A DNA stretch of 64,000 nt from Vibrio inusitatus (lineage in GTDB: Bacteria > Pseudomonadota > Gammaproteobacteria > Enterobacterales > Vibrionaceae). Position 1 is the stretch's first letter; each line of letters opens with the position of its first letter. This document shows positions 49,712 through 57,945 of this stretch, in pieces. The translations under genes and the position numbers were made by a program. The notes beneath the pieces were generated by a model. The model ran no database searches and was not told the DNA's origin. It was given only the letters and a program-made list of their open reading frames with translations. The DNA is taken from contig AP024878.1 in assembly GCA_024346935.1 (NCBI GenBank), positions 1,240,001 through 1,304,000 of the forward strand, read 5' to 3'.

Positions 49712-50200
49712 TTAGTTTACCCAGTCTTTCAGTTGAAACGTCAACGTATGCTCTGTGCTTTTAAGTTCCATTGTCTGCTTAGTAAGAGTGACGTTATTCC
49801 ACTCAGACAGTGCCTTTGAATAAGCCATTTCAGTGTTCATCACACCTTCTGGACACATTTTCATCGTCATTCCTATCTGTTGGATGCGGAACTTACCGTC
49901 TTTAAGCTCACCTTGACCGAAGAAGTTATTACAACCAGCGTTGCCGTTTGTAGTCATCTTCTCGCCAATTTCTAACGTTGGCGCTTTGAAGTTCTCTTCA
50001 ACTTTAACTGCTTGACCGTCTATGTGAGTCAATAGCCAATGGTGATGCTGCAAAGCTTGCTCGTTTACTTGCAAAGTTTCAGCGCTCATTTCCATTTCAG
50101 CCTTATTATCCATAGCTTGCTTATCTGCATCATTACTGCCCATACTTGAACAAGCTGAAATTAGCAGAGCTGCTGATATTGCCGTTAATTTTTTGTACAT
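49712..50200 (-). CDS. META domain (HslJ-like) lipoprotein
   Basis: 162-aa lipoprotein: signal MYKKLTAISAALLISACSS with a lipobox cysteine, a low-complexity linker rich in Met, Glu and Ala, then a META domain (HHWLLTHIDGQAV, NGNAGCNNFFGQ, GMTMKMCPEGVMNTEMAYSKAL) with the conserved C..N..FG and MKMC motifs. HslJ-type proteins are envelope or heat-shock associated; the precise role is unknown. Monocistronic. Confidence 0.88.
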   Translation of the reverse strand: MYKKLTAISAALLISACSSMGSNDADKQAMDNKAEMEMSAETLQVNEQALQHHHWLLTHIDGQAVKVEENFKAPTLEIGEKMTTNGNAGCNNFFGQGELKDGKFRIQQIGMTMKMCPEGVMNTEMAYSKALSEWNNVTLTKQTMELKSTEHTLTFQLKDWVN

Positions 50201-50361
50201 TTAAAGACTCCAAATATTTAATTGATATGGTCCAAGTGTATAACAAATAAAGAGAAATATGTCAGTGATACGTCAGTAATTGCAGTGACATTTATTGAAT
50301 AATAGACCTATTTGATGAATACTGTTGGGTATTAATTCAAGGGTTGAATATGGGCACGTAA

Positions 50362-50616
50362 ATGGAACAATTAGATTTTTTTGATGTACCTAGCCCTTGT
50401 ATTGGCGTATGCAGTTCTGATGAGCGAGGGTACTGTAAGGGATGCATGCGTAATCGTGATGAACGCTTTACTTGGCAAACCCTTTCGTCGACAGAGAAGA
50501 AACACATTATTAAACTCTGTCGTCAACGATACAGACGTAAGATGCTAAAAGAAAAGCAGCCCCCTAAATTATTTAATGAAGAAGAGGTGACAAACTCACA
50601 AGGTGACCTGTTTTAA
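50362..50616 (+). CDS. DUF1289 family protein
   Basis: 84-aa basic protein with four cysteines in the DUF1289 arrangement: PSPCIGVCSSDERGYCKGCMRN, followed by EkF/TW-type residues (ERFTWQTLSSTEKKHII). A small zinc- or iron-binding protein is plausible; no function is known. The C-terminus is acidic and extended. Confidence 0.88.
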   Translation: MEQLDFFDVPSPCIGVCSSDERGYCKGCMRNRDERFTWQTLSSTEKKHIIKLCRQRYRRKMLKEKQPPKLFNEEEVTNSQGDLF

Positions 50617-50918
50617 TGAAGTTCAATAGACGAAACGTATAACGTCTTAAATAACCGGAACAATTCCATTCTCATTTCTCTATTTTAATGTTCTTGTATT
50701 ATTTATTAATACTTGTTGATTTTTAGATTTTAAATTCTTTTTTATTGTTGTTAGTTATTGATAATAAATAGAAAACCCCGTAATTCTCACGTAAATAATG
50801 CATTGAATATTGATGTCTAGTTCTCTGTTGAAAAGATAGTTTCCACTTTTTCATATTAATCCTGACGCTGTAAATCCTTATGCTAGGTGTTCTTATTGAA
50901 CAATCTAGGCAGGGAAAA
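50617..50918. other. AT-rich upstream region of the ABC importer operon
   Basis: About 300 bp with very high AT content and no coding sequence. It should hold the promoter of the five-gene operon. A weak dyad AGACG / CGTCT near 50631-50649 may end the DUF1289 transcript. No operator or leader peptide was recognised. Confidence 0.5.
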
Positions 50919-52757
50919 ATGAGCCAACTACTGCAGATCAGCGATCTTAATGTCTCTTTTAAAACCATGCAGGGTAAAAAAGGCGTACTTCACGACGTCA
51001 ATATTGATGTTAGCAAGAATGAAATTCTTGCTGTAGTGGGGGAATCGGGTTCAGGAAAATCCGTAATGAGCAAAGCCATTATGGGACTACTTGGCAATAA
51101 GGCGACTAAATCAGGTCAAATCTACCTTCATGACAGCAAGTTAAGCGATGAACCATTAGAAATGGTGTCTATGAGTCGTAGACAGGCTCAACAAATTCGC
51201 GGCGACGAAATATCAATGATATTTCAAGACCCAATGACATCGCTAAATCCACTTATGACCGTGGGTAATCAAATAGCTGAAGCGGTACAAATACACCAAA
51301 AAACCTCTAGAGCAGAAGCGATAGAAGAAGCCAGCCGTATGCTTGATCTAGTGCGTGTACCATCAGGACGTAAGGTGTTAGGTGTCTATCCACACCAACT
51401 ATCCGGTGGCATGCGTCAGCGCGTGATGATTGCAATGGCACTGGCCTGTAAGCCAAAGCTTCTTATTGCTGACGAACCGACAACAGCTCTCGACGTTACT
51501 ATTCAAGCGCAAATCTTAGGTTTGATTCGCGAACTGCAAACCGAGCTCGGTATGGGCGTGATCTTCATAACTCATGATATGGGTGTTGTACATGAGGTCG
51601 CTGACCGTGTTGCAGTGATGTATCACGGTGATATCGTTGAGACCGGTACGCTTAATCAAGTATTTCTTTCTCCGCAGCACCCTTATACCAAAGCGCTTTT
51701 GAAGGCGGCCCCTAAATTAGGTTCTATGCGTGGACGCGCAGTGCCACATTCTTTTCCTGTTTTAACAATGGAAGAAGAACTGAAGGGAAAAACGACTTCT
51801 GTAGAAATACCAGGATGTCCTGTTGATTACAGCAAAGCTCCGCTACTCGATGTTGATAGTTTACATGTTGTTTTTCCGAGAAAGCACAACTTCTTTGGCA
51901 AAGTAACCCATCAAGTTCACGCAGTGAATGATGTCAGTTTCCAACTTTGGAAGGGAGAAACTTTAGGTATTGTAGGGGAATCGGGATCAGGTAAATCTAC
52001 GATAGGTAATGCGATTCTTGGTCTTCTGGAAGAGGCAAGTGGTGGCATTTCTTACAAAGGCATCGATCTTTTAGATCCAACTCGTGAACAGAGAAAGTTG
52101 GTGAAGCGAGATATCTCATTTATTTTCCAGGATCCATTAGCGTCTCTCAATCCGCAGATGACGATAGGGGAGTGTGTCGAAGAGCCGTTCATCATACACC
52201 ACCCTGAAATGTCTAAAGCTCAGAGAGAGCAAAAAGCAAAGGCATTGCTTAACAAGGTAGGGATTAAATCCGAACTCTATCGCCATTATCCGCATGAATT
52301 CTCAGGTGGCATGTTGCAGCGCGTTAATATCGCCCGAGCGCTGACCACACAACCCAAGATCATCGTTGCTGATGAATCTGTATCTGCGCTAGATGTTTCC
52401 GTTCAAGCTACGGTTTTGAACCTGATGCTTGAGCTACAAAACGAATTTGGTATCTCATTTATTTTTATCTCTCATGATATGGCGGTTATTGAACGTGTAT
52501 GTCATCGAGTTGCGGTTCTGACAAAGGGCCAACTTGTCGAGATTGGCCATCGCCAAGAGGTGTTTGAGGATACAAAACATAGCTATACACAAAAGCTACT
52601 AGCTGCAATCCCGTCCATTGATACAGAACGTTCTGTGCCTAAGCAATTTGAACTTTTAACGGACGATATCCCTGACCCTATATTTCCCGTGGGAGAGTTT
52701 CCCTCGCCAATATTATTGGTTGAACATACACCAACGCATTTTTCCGCTACTGAATAA
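50919..52757 (+). CDS. Dual ABC ATPase of a glutathione/dipeptide importer (GsiA-like)
   Basis: 612-aa ATP-binding protein with two nucleotide-binding domains in one chain. Domain 1: Walker A VVGESGSGKSVMS, signature LSGGMRQRV, Walker B ADEPTTALD. Domain 2: GESGSGKSTIG, FSGGMLQRV and ADESVSALDVSVQ. This fused OppD-OppF layout is that of GsiA in E. coli. The ATG at 50919 is used because AGGGA precedes it and the upstream ATG at 50880 would add an unrelated N-terminus. First gene of the operon with binding protein, two permeases and IadA. Confidence 0.92.
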   Translation: MSQLLQISDLNVSFKTMQGKKGVLHDVNIDVSKNEILAVVGESGSGKSVMSKAIMGLLGNKATKSGQIYLHDSKLSDEPLEMVSMSRRQAQQIRGDEISMIFQDPMTSLNPLMTVGNQIAEAVQIHQKTSRAEAIEEASRMLDLVRVPSGRKVLGVYPHQLSGGMRQRVMIAMALACKPKLLIADEPTTALDVTIQAQILGLIRELQTELGMGVIFITHDMGVVHEVADRVAVMYHGDIVETGTLNQVFLSPQHPYTKALLKAAPKLGSMRGRAVPHSFPVLTMEEELKGKTTSVEIPGCPVDYSKAPLLDVDSLHVVFPRKHNFFGKVTHQVHAVNDVSFQLWKGETLGIVGESGSGKSTIGNAILGLLEEASGGISYKGIDLLDPTREQRKLVKRDISFIFQDPLASLNPQMTIGECVEEPFIIHHPEMSKAQREQKAKALLNKVGIKSELYRHYPHEFSGGMLQRVNIARALTTQPKIIVADESVSALDVSVQATVLNLMLELQNEFGISFIFISHDMAVIERVCHRVAVLTKGQLVEIGHRQEVFEDTKHSYTQKLLAAIPSIDTERSVPKQFELLTDDIPDPIFPVGEFPSPILLVEHTPTHFSATE

Positions 52758-52773
52758 TTACAAAGGAATGATC

Positions 52774-54279
52774 ATGAACACAACAAAGAAAACTTTAGTT
52801 CTCGCCGTTGCATTAGGCTTAAGTGCCAATGTATTTGCCGCACAAGATAAAGTGGTTGTCGCTTCCACGAGTACAGTGCAGACATTAAACCCACATAACG
52901 CGGGCGTAACACTTGATATGAGTGTGGCAAACGCTATCTATGATGGTCTGTTCAAATTTGATGACAACATGCAGGTACAGCCTAACCTCGCAACAGGTTA
53001 TGAGGTAAGTAACAACGGTCAAACATACACAATTACACTGCGTGAAGGCATAAAATTCACCGACGGCACACCATTCAATGCAGAAGCAGTAAAATACAAT
53101 TTCCAAGACGAAATTGATAAAAAACAACGTCGTGCATCGCTATTGTCAAACGTAGAAAGCTTCAACGTAGTGTCAGAAAATGTATTAGAAGTTCAGCTTA
53201 AAACGCCTTCTAACACCTTTATCAATAATATTACACACCCAAGTCAGGGGATGATCAGTCCTGCAGCCATTGAAAAATATGGTGAAGATATCAAAGCGCA
53301 TCCAGTAGGCACTGGTCGTTATGTGCTTAACAAATGGATTCGTGGCTCAAAAATCACTATGGATGCAAACCCTAATTATTGGGGTGAACCCGTTAAGGTG
53401 GAGCACTTAGAATTTCGCGCTGTACCAGAAGCCGGTTCTCGTCTTGCGATGCTAAAAAGTGGTCAAGCTCAAGTGATGCTTCAACTGCCAAATACGATGA
53501 AGCCAGCGGTTACCAATGATAAAAAACTCGATGCTGTGGCTTCTCCATCTATCATCGCTCGTTACTATGCATTGAATACCCAAAATGAAATATTGGCCAA
53601 CGCTGATGTACGAAAAGCTCTGAACTATGCCATCAATAAGGATGCCTATAAGAAGGTTGTTTATGGTGGTGACGCAAGCACACTGAACTCAATCGTCCCT
53701 GAGAAGATTGAAACATTTGCTGCGCAAACGCCTTACACCTATGACGCAGAAAAAGCGAAAGAGCTTTTAGCTAAAGCGGGTTATGCCGATGGTTTTGATG
53801 CCGTGATCTGGGCGAAAAACGTAACAACTAGTATGCGCAGTGCTGAGTTTATTCAACAGCAGTTAAAAGCGATTGGCGTGAATACAACGATTGTTCCTCG
53901 CGATGTAGCAAGCCACTACTCGGCGGGTGACGGTATTAATAACGATGGTACTCCACCTGTGATCTTTGATTCTGGCTGGTCATCTTCATCAGGTACGGTT
54001 GACTGGGCTATCCGTCCTCTATTTGGTTCACAGGGTACGTCTAACTACAGCTACTACAAAAACGCTAACGTTGACCAATGGTTAGCTGATGGTCAAAAAA
54101 CATTAGATAAAGCAGAAAAAGCGAAGATCTATCAAAATGTTCAATCGACAGTGTGGAATGACGCTGCTGGTATTTGGACAACAGTAGATACCCAACTATG
54201 GGCTAAATCTAAGAGCGTTAAGGGCATCAATATGTTGCCGGACGGTTCTCTAGCAATCACTGATGTTCACTACGAGTAA
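52774..54279 (+). CDS. Periplasmic substrate-binding protein, family 5 (GsiB-like)
   Basis: 501-aa binding protein with Sec signal MNTTKKTLVLAVALGLSANVFA. The mature part closely follows the GsiB pattern: QTLNPHNAGVTLDMSVANAIYDGLF, LREGIKFTDGTPFNAEAVKYNF, HPVGTGRYVLNKW, ALNYAINKDAYKKV. The ATG at 52774 follows AAGGA by 6 nt; the ATG at 52768 is an alternative. It probably binds glutathione or short (isoaspartyl) peptides; specificity cannot be read directly. It is one of two family-5 binding proteins in the window; this one has its own permeases. Confidence 0.92.
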   Translation: MNTTKKTLVLAVALGLSANVFAAQDKVVVASTSTVQTLNPHNAGVTLDMSVANAIYDGLFKFDDNMQVQPNLATGYEVSNNGQTYTITLREGIKFTDGTPFNAEAVKYNFQDEIDKKQRRASLLSNVESFNVVSENVLEVQLKTPSNTFINNITHPSQGMISPAAIEKYGEDIKAHPVGTGRYVLNKWIRGSKITMDANPNYWGEPVKVEHLEFRAVPEAGSRLAMLKSGQAQVMLQLPNTMKPAVTNDKKLDAVASPSIIARYYALNTQNEILANADVRKALNYAINKDAYKKVVYGGDASTLNSIVPEKIETFAAQTPYTYDAEKAKELLAKAGYADGFDAVIWAKNVTTSMRSAEFIQQQLKAIGVNTTIVPRDVASHYSAGDGINNDGTPPVIFDSGWSSSSGTVDWAIRPLFGSQGTSNYSYYKNANVDQWLADGQKTLDKAEKAKIYQNVQSTVWNDAAGIWTTVDTQLWAKSKSVKGINMLPDGSLAITDVHYE

Positions 54280-54285
54280 TAAAGC

Positions 54286-55203
54286 ATGTCGCAGTATATT
54301 GTAAAACGACTATTGGGCATGATCGGGGTAATGTTCCTCATTGCCGTGATTGCATTCCTATTCGTTCACATGTTACCGGGCGACCCTGCGAAAATGATTG
54401 CTGGCTTAGATGCCAGCAGTCAAGACATTGCAGCCGTTCGTCATCAACTGGGTCTAGACCTTCCTTTGTTGGTTCAGTTTCAGCACTTTTTGGTTAACCT
54501 TGTTCATTTTGACCTCGGTAAATCAATGATTAATGGTGACTCAGTTGTCAGCCTGATCAGTGAACGTTACAAGGTCACAGCTACTCTTGCTTTGGTATCA
54601 TTGTGGTTTATTCCTGTTGGTATCTTGCTGGGTGTTATTGCAGCGGTTTATCAATCTCGCCTGCCTGACAGAGTGAGTATGGTCGTTGCCGTTTCAGGGA
54701 TCTCTGTCCCCGATTTCTGGCTAGGCTTGATTTTGATTCAGGTGTTCGCAGTCAAACTCGGTTGGTTTAATCCGACAGGCTATGAGGGCCTCCACGATTT
54801 AGTGTTGCCGTCGCTAACACTGGGTACTGTGGGTACAGCCATCATTGCTCGTTTTTCTCGCTCTGCATTTTTAGATGTCTTGTCTGAAAACTATATTCAA
54901 ACGGCGAGAGCTAAGGGTTTGATGGAGAGCCAAGTACTGATTAAACATGCTTTTCGCAATGCGATGCTGCCGATCATTACCGTTATTGGTTTGCAAATTG
55001 GTTTCGTATTGAGCGGTTCAATTGTGGTTGAGAGCATCTTTGGTTTGCCTGCTTTAGGTTCATTCTTAATCGACAGCGTGAACGCAAGGGACTACCCAGT
55101 GGTTCAGGCACTATTGATCCTTTATTCGTTTCACTTCGTGCTGATCAACTTTGTGGTTGATGTCTTGTATTCCGTCGTGAACCCACAGATCAAAATGAAG
55201 TAG
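54286..55203 (+). CDS. ABC importer permease 1 (GsiC-like)
   Basis: 305-aa inner membrane permease of the DppB/OppB/GsiC family with about six helices. It starts MSQYIVKRLLGMIGVMFLIAVIAFLFVHMLPGDPA, the usual opening. The EAA-type coupling loop is visible as YIQTARAKGLMESQVLIKHAFRNAMLP. It begins 6 bp after the binding protein and ends 5 bp before the second permease. Confidence 0.93.
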   Translation: MSQYIVKRLLGMIGVMFLIAVIAFLFVHMLPGDPAKMIAGLDASSQDIAAVRHQLGLDLPLLVQFQHFLVNLVHFDLGKSMINGDSVVSLISERYKVTATLALVSLWFIPVGILLGVIAAVYQSRLPDRVSMVVAVSGISVPDFWLGLILIQVFAVKLGWFNPTGYEGLHDLVLPSLTLGTVGTAIIARFSRSAFLDVLSENYIQTARAKGLMESQVLIKHAFRNAMLPIITVIGLQIGFVLSGSIVVESIFGLPALGSFLIDSVNARDYPVVQALLILYSFHFVLINFVVDVLYSVVNPQIKMK

Positions 55204-55208
55204 GAATC

Positions 55209-56072
55209 ATGGATACTAATTCGAATAAAACTCTTTCTCCTTTTGCGATGTTTTTGATTCGCTTCAAGCGAGAGAAAACAGCGATTGTCGCCTTGTGCAT
55301 CCTATTGACCATGGTAGTAATGGCGATTGCAGCGCCAATGTTTTTGCACTACACGGCAACAGATGTTGATTACAACAATATTTTAAGTTTACCTTCATGG
55401 GAGCATTGGGCGGGCACCGATTTGTATGGTCGCGATAACTTTGCCCGCCTTGTGTATGGTGCTCGCATTTCGCTCTCTGTTGGTTTTGTGTCAGTCACCA
55501 TCGGCGTGATTGTGGGTACGGTTCTTGGGGTAATCAGTGGCTATTACGGCGGCATTGCCGATGCCATCATTATGCGCGCAGCAGATGTGCTGTTTGCGTT
55601 CCCAAGCTTCTTATTGGCTATCGGTATTGTTGCGGTGCTTGGTGGAGGTATTGTGAATGTAATTATTGCCATTGCCATCTTTAGTACGCCTATGTTTGCA
55701 CGTATCGTGCGCTCACAGACTCTATCAGTGATGAACTCTCAATACGTTCGCGCGGCAAAAACAATGGGTGCAAGTACGCCAAGAATCATGTTTAAGCACA
55801 TTATTCCATCCACAGTGAGCAGTGTGCTGGTGTATTTCACTATGCGTGTTGGCACCTCTGTATTGACAGCAGCGAGCTTGAGCTTTTTAGGGCTTGGGGC
55901 TCAACCGCCTTCACCAGAGTGGGGAGCTATGTTGGCATCAAGTCGAGACTTTATGGCCGTTGACGGTTATATGTACCTCACTCTTTTCCCAGGGCTGTGT
56001 ATCTTCTTGACCGTGCTCTCTTGTAATGTACTGGGCGATGGTATTCGCTCCGCACTTGACCCTAAGAATTAA
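55209..56072 (+). CDS. ABC importer permease 2 (GsiD-like)
   Basis: 287-aa inner membrane permease of the DppC/OppC/GsiD family. An N-terminal cytoplasmic segment with a FKREKTAIVALCILL helix precedes HWAGTDLYGRDNFARLVYGARISLSVG, the conserved family block. The EAA loop is YVRAAKTMGASTPRIMFKHIIPS. It pairs with permease 1 to make the transmembrane channel. Confidence 0.93.
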   Translation: MDTNSNKTLSPFAMFLIRFKREKTAIVALCILLTMVVMAIAAPMFLHYTATDVDYNNILSLPSWEHWAGTDLYGRDNFARLVYGARISLSVGFVSVTIGVIVGTVLGVISGYYGGIADAIIMRAADVLFAFPSFLLAIGIVAVLGGGIVNVIIAIAIFSTPMFARIVRSQTLSVMNSQYVRAAKTMGASTPRIMFKHIIPSTVSSVLVYFTMRVGTSVLTAASLSFLGLGAQPPSPEWGAMLASSRDFMAVDGYMYLTLFPGLCIFLTVLSCNVLGDGIRSALDPKN

Positions 56073-56081
56073 GGAACAATC

Positions 56082-57254
56082 ATGCAGCTATTAATCAAAA
56101 ATGGTTCAGTGTATGCCCCGCAGTGTTTAGGTAGCAAAGACCTGTTGTGTGCGGGAGGTAAAATCATTGCGATTGAAGACACTATCAATGAATCTGCATT
56201 GGTTGGTGAATATCAAGTCATTGATGCTAAGGGCGCAAATGTAGTGCCCGGGTTTGTAGACACTCATCAGCATTTTATTGGCGGTGGAGGCGAGGGCGGT
56301 TATGCAACTCGTACCCCTGAATTGAAGTTGACCGACCAAACTTTGAATGGTGTTACAACGGCATTGGGTTTGCTTGGCACTGATGATTTATCTCGTCATG
56401 TAGAAAGCTTGTTTGCCAAGACTATGGGCTTTCGAGATGAAGGCATCAGTACCTACATGATAACCGGATCTTATTTTTTACCTTCCCCTACTATCACTGG
56501 TTCAGTGATGCGAGATATCGCCTTTATTGATCCTGTTGTAGGTGTGAAATTGGCCGTCTCTGATCATCGTGGCCCGTACATTACTCATCAAGGTTTAGCA
56601 GAATTAGTTGCGCAGGTCCGCAATGCGGCGCTTGTTTCGGGTAAAGCCGGTATTATTACCGTTCATTCTGGTGCAGGTAAAAAAGGGTTAACTCAGCTTT
56701 TGGATGTACTTGATGAAACCGATTATCAAGCGGAACGCTTTGTCCCTACTCATATAAACCGTGAAGATGTATGGGAACAGGCGGTGGAGCTAGCAAAACG
56801 TGGCGCTACCATTGATGGCACTGCAGTATCTCAAGAGATGTTAGATTCAGGTCGCAAGGCAATGTCTTGTGCTGAGGCAACTAAGCTGTCCATTGAGCTC
56901 GGCATTAAGGATAACTTTACTTTTAGCTCTGATGCGGGTGGTTCTTTACCTAAATGGAATGAAGATCGTACGCACATTGTAGGTATGGGAGTCGGCACGC
57001 CAAGCTCTCTACTTGAAGAGATTCGGCGAGGTGTGAACCAATTTGCGCTTAGTTTAAGTGACATGCTCGTGCCTATCACTAAGAATGCGGCAAAGCAGTT
57101 AGGGCTTAGTGCATTTAAGGGTGAGTTAGCTGTCGGCTATGATGCGGATATCTTATTACTGAGTGATGACGAGTTAGCCTTGACTCATACTGTGGCAAAG
57201 GGGCAGGTGATGGTTTGTGACGGTGAGGCTGTGGTTAAGGGGACGTTCGAATAA
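56082..57254 (+). CDS. iadA: Isoaspartyl dipeptidase (beta-aspartyl peptidase)
   Basis: 390-aa amidohydrolase-fold metalloenzyme that cleaves dipeptides with an N-terminal isoaspartyl residue, which arise in aged proteins. The zinc site shows His62 and His64 (DTHQHFIGGGGEGG), Lys156 in GVKLAVSDHR as candidate carboxylated lysine, and Asp284 in FSSDAGGSLPKWNED. Length matches E. coli IadA (390). It follows the ABC importer genes by 9 bp, so uptake and hydrolysis are coupled. Two terminators follow. Confidence 0.93.
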   Translation: MQLLIKNGSVYAPQCLGSKDLLCAGGKIIAIEDTINESALVGEYQVIDAKGANVVPGFVDTHQHFIGGGGEGGYATRTPELKLTDQTLNGVTTALGLLGTDDLSRHVESLFAKTMGFRDEGISTYMITGSYFLPSPTITGSVMRDIAFIDPVVGVKLAVSDHRGPYITHQGLAELVAQVRNAALVSGKAGIITVHSGAGKKGLTQLLDVLDETDYQAERFVPTHINREDVWEQAVELAKRGATIDGTAVSQEMLDSGRKAMSCAEATKLSIELGIKDNFTFSSDAGGSLPKWNEDRTHIVGMGVGTPSSLLEEIRRGVNQFALSLSDMLVPITKNAAKQLGLSAFKGELAVGYDADILLLSDDELALTHTVAKGQVMVCDGEAVVKGTFE

Positions 57255-57295
57255 CTGCTTGCCCGTTTCTCGACGTTACACTCTACTGCTTCTAA

Positions 57296-57325
57296 AATCC
57301 CGACTTAAGGTCGGGTTTTCGTTTT
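57296..57325 (+). terminator. Intrinsic terminator of the importer-iadA operon
   Basis: Stem CCCGAC / GTCGGG (57299-57315) with a 5-nt loop, flanked by A-tract and TTTTCGTTTT. Confidence 0.85.
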
Positions 57326-57368
57326 ATAGCACTTCCCAAAGAACCCATTCACAAAGTTCAGAAATGGC

Positions 57369-57410
57369 GAAAGCCCGGTTGTTGGTAGCAATCGGGCTTT
57401 CTAATTTTTA
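57369..57410. terminator. Second terminator, probably for rplY as well
   Basis: 9-bp stem GAAAGCCCG (57369-57377) / CGGGCTTTC (57393-57401), followed on plus by TAATTTTTA and on minus by GCCATTTC. It lies between convergent operons. Confidence 0.75.
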
Positions 57411-57489
57411 AGAATCTACAGTTGGTAAGACCGAGTTCTTTATATATGCAAAAGGTGGATGTTATCCTAGTTAATTCCTTGGTAGGGAA

Positions 57490-57768
57490 TTAAACGCGGA
57501 TGAAATCCATGTGCTCAACTTTTGGCTTGAACGCGTGACGTTGAACGTCTTGTGGCTTAACCTTAACTTCTGCGCCATCAATCACAAGAGTGATTGTTTC
57601 GTAGAATTCTGGTTTGTCCATTTGGTTGATCACGTCAGAGTGAACTAGCGCGATAGATACTGGCGCTGCTTCACCACCGTAAACGATTGCTGGGAATTGG
57701 CCAGCGTGACGTAGGCGGCGGCTCGCACCCTTACCTAGTTCAGTACGTACTACTGCTTCAAATTTCAT
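57490..57768 (-). CDS. rplY: 50S ribosomal protein L25
   Basis: 92-aa 5S rRNA-binding protein of the short L25 type. [30 protein letters not shown] and the C-terminal [18 protein letters not shown] are diagnostic. The start at 57768 is used since Vibrio L25 begins there; the upstream in-frame ATG at 57783 lacks family support. It lies downstream of radD, as in E. coli. Confidence 0.96.
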   Translation of the reverse strand: MKFEAVVRTELGKGASRRLRHAGQFPAIVYGGEAAPVSIALVHSDVINQMDKPEFYETITLVIDGAEVKVKPQDVQRHAFKPKVEHMDFIRV

Positions 57769-57945
57769 AGTATTTACTCTCAAATTAGTAAAATAAAAAG
57801 GATTTTCATCAAAGTCTTAGCGACCTAGTCCTTGATGGGATTCGCTTTAAAACGAGAAATCGTCAAAGCGAGCGCGGATACTACCATTCAAGACGAAAAC
57901 GAGCAATAGGATTCTGCCTGATTTTACCCGATGAACCGTGAATAG
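57769..57945 (-). promoter_or_regulatory. rplY leader, possibly autoregulated
   Basis: 177-bp region between radD and rplY on the minus strand. It contains a stem CATCAA / TTGATG (57807-57812 with 57832-57837). L25 leaders in gamma-proteobacteria are known to mediate autogenous control, so this is a candidate; I did not recognise the exact consensus. Confidence 0.4.

Noticed and set aside
50723..50968. A minus-strand 81-codon frame in the AT-rich region before the ABC operon.
   Set aside because: It overlaps the start of the real ATPase gene, and its composition reflects the AT-rich DNA.
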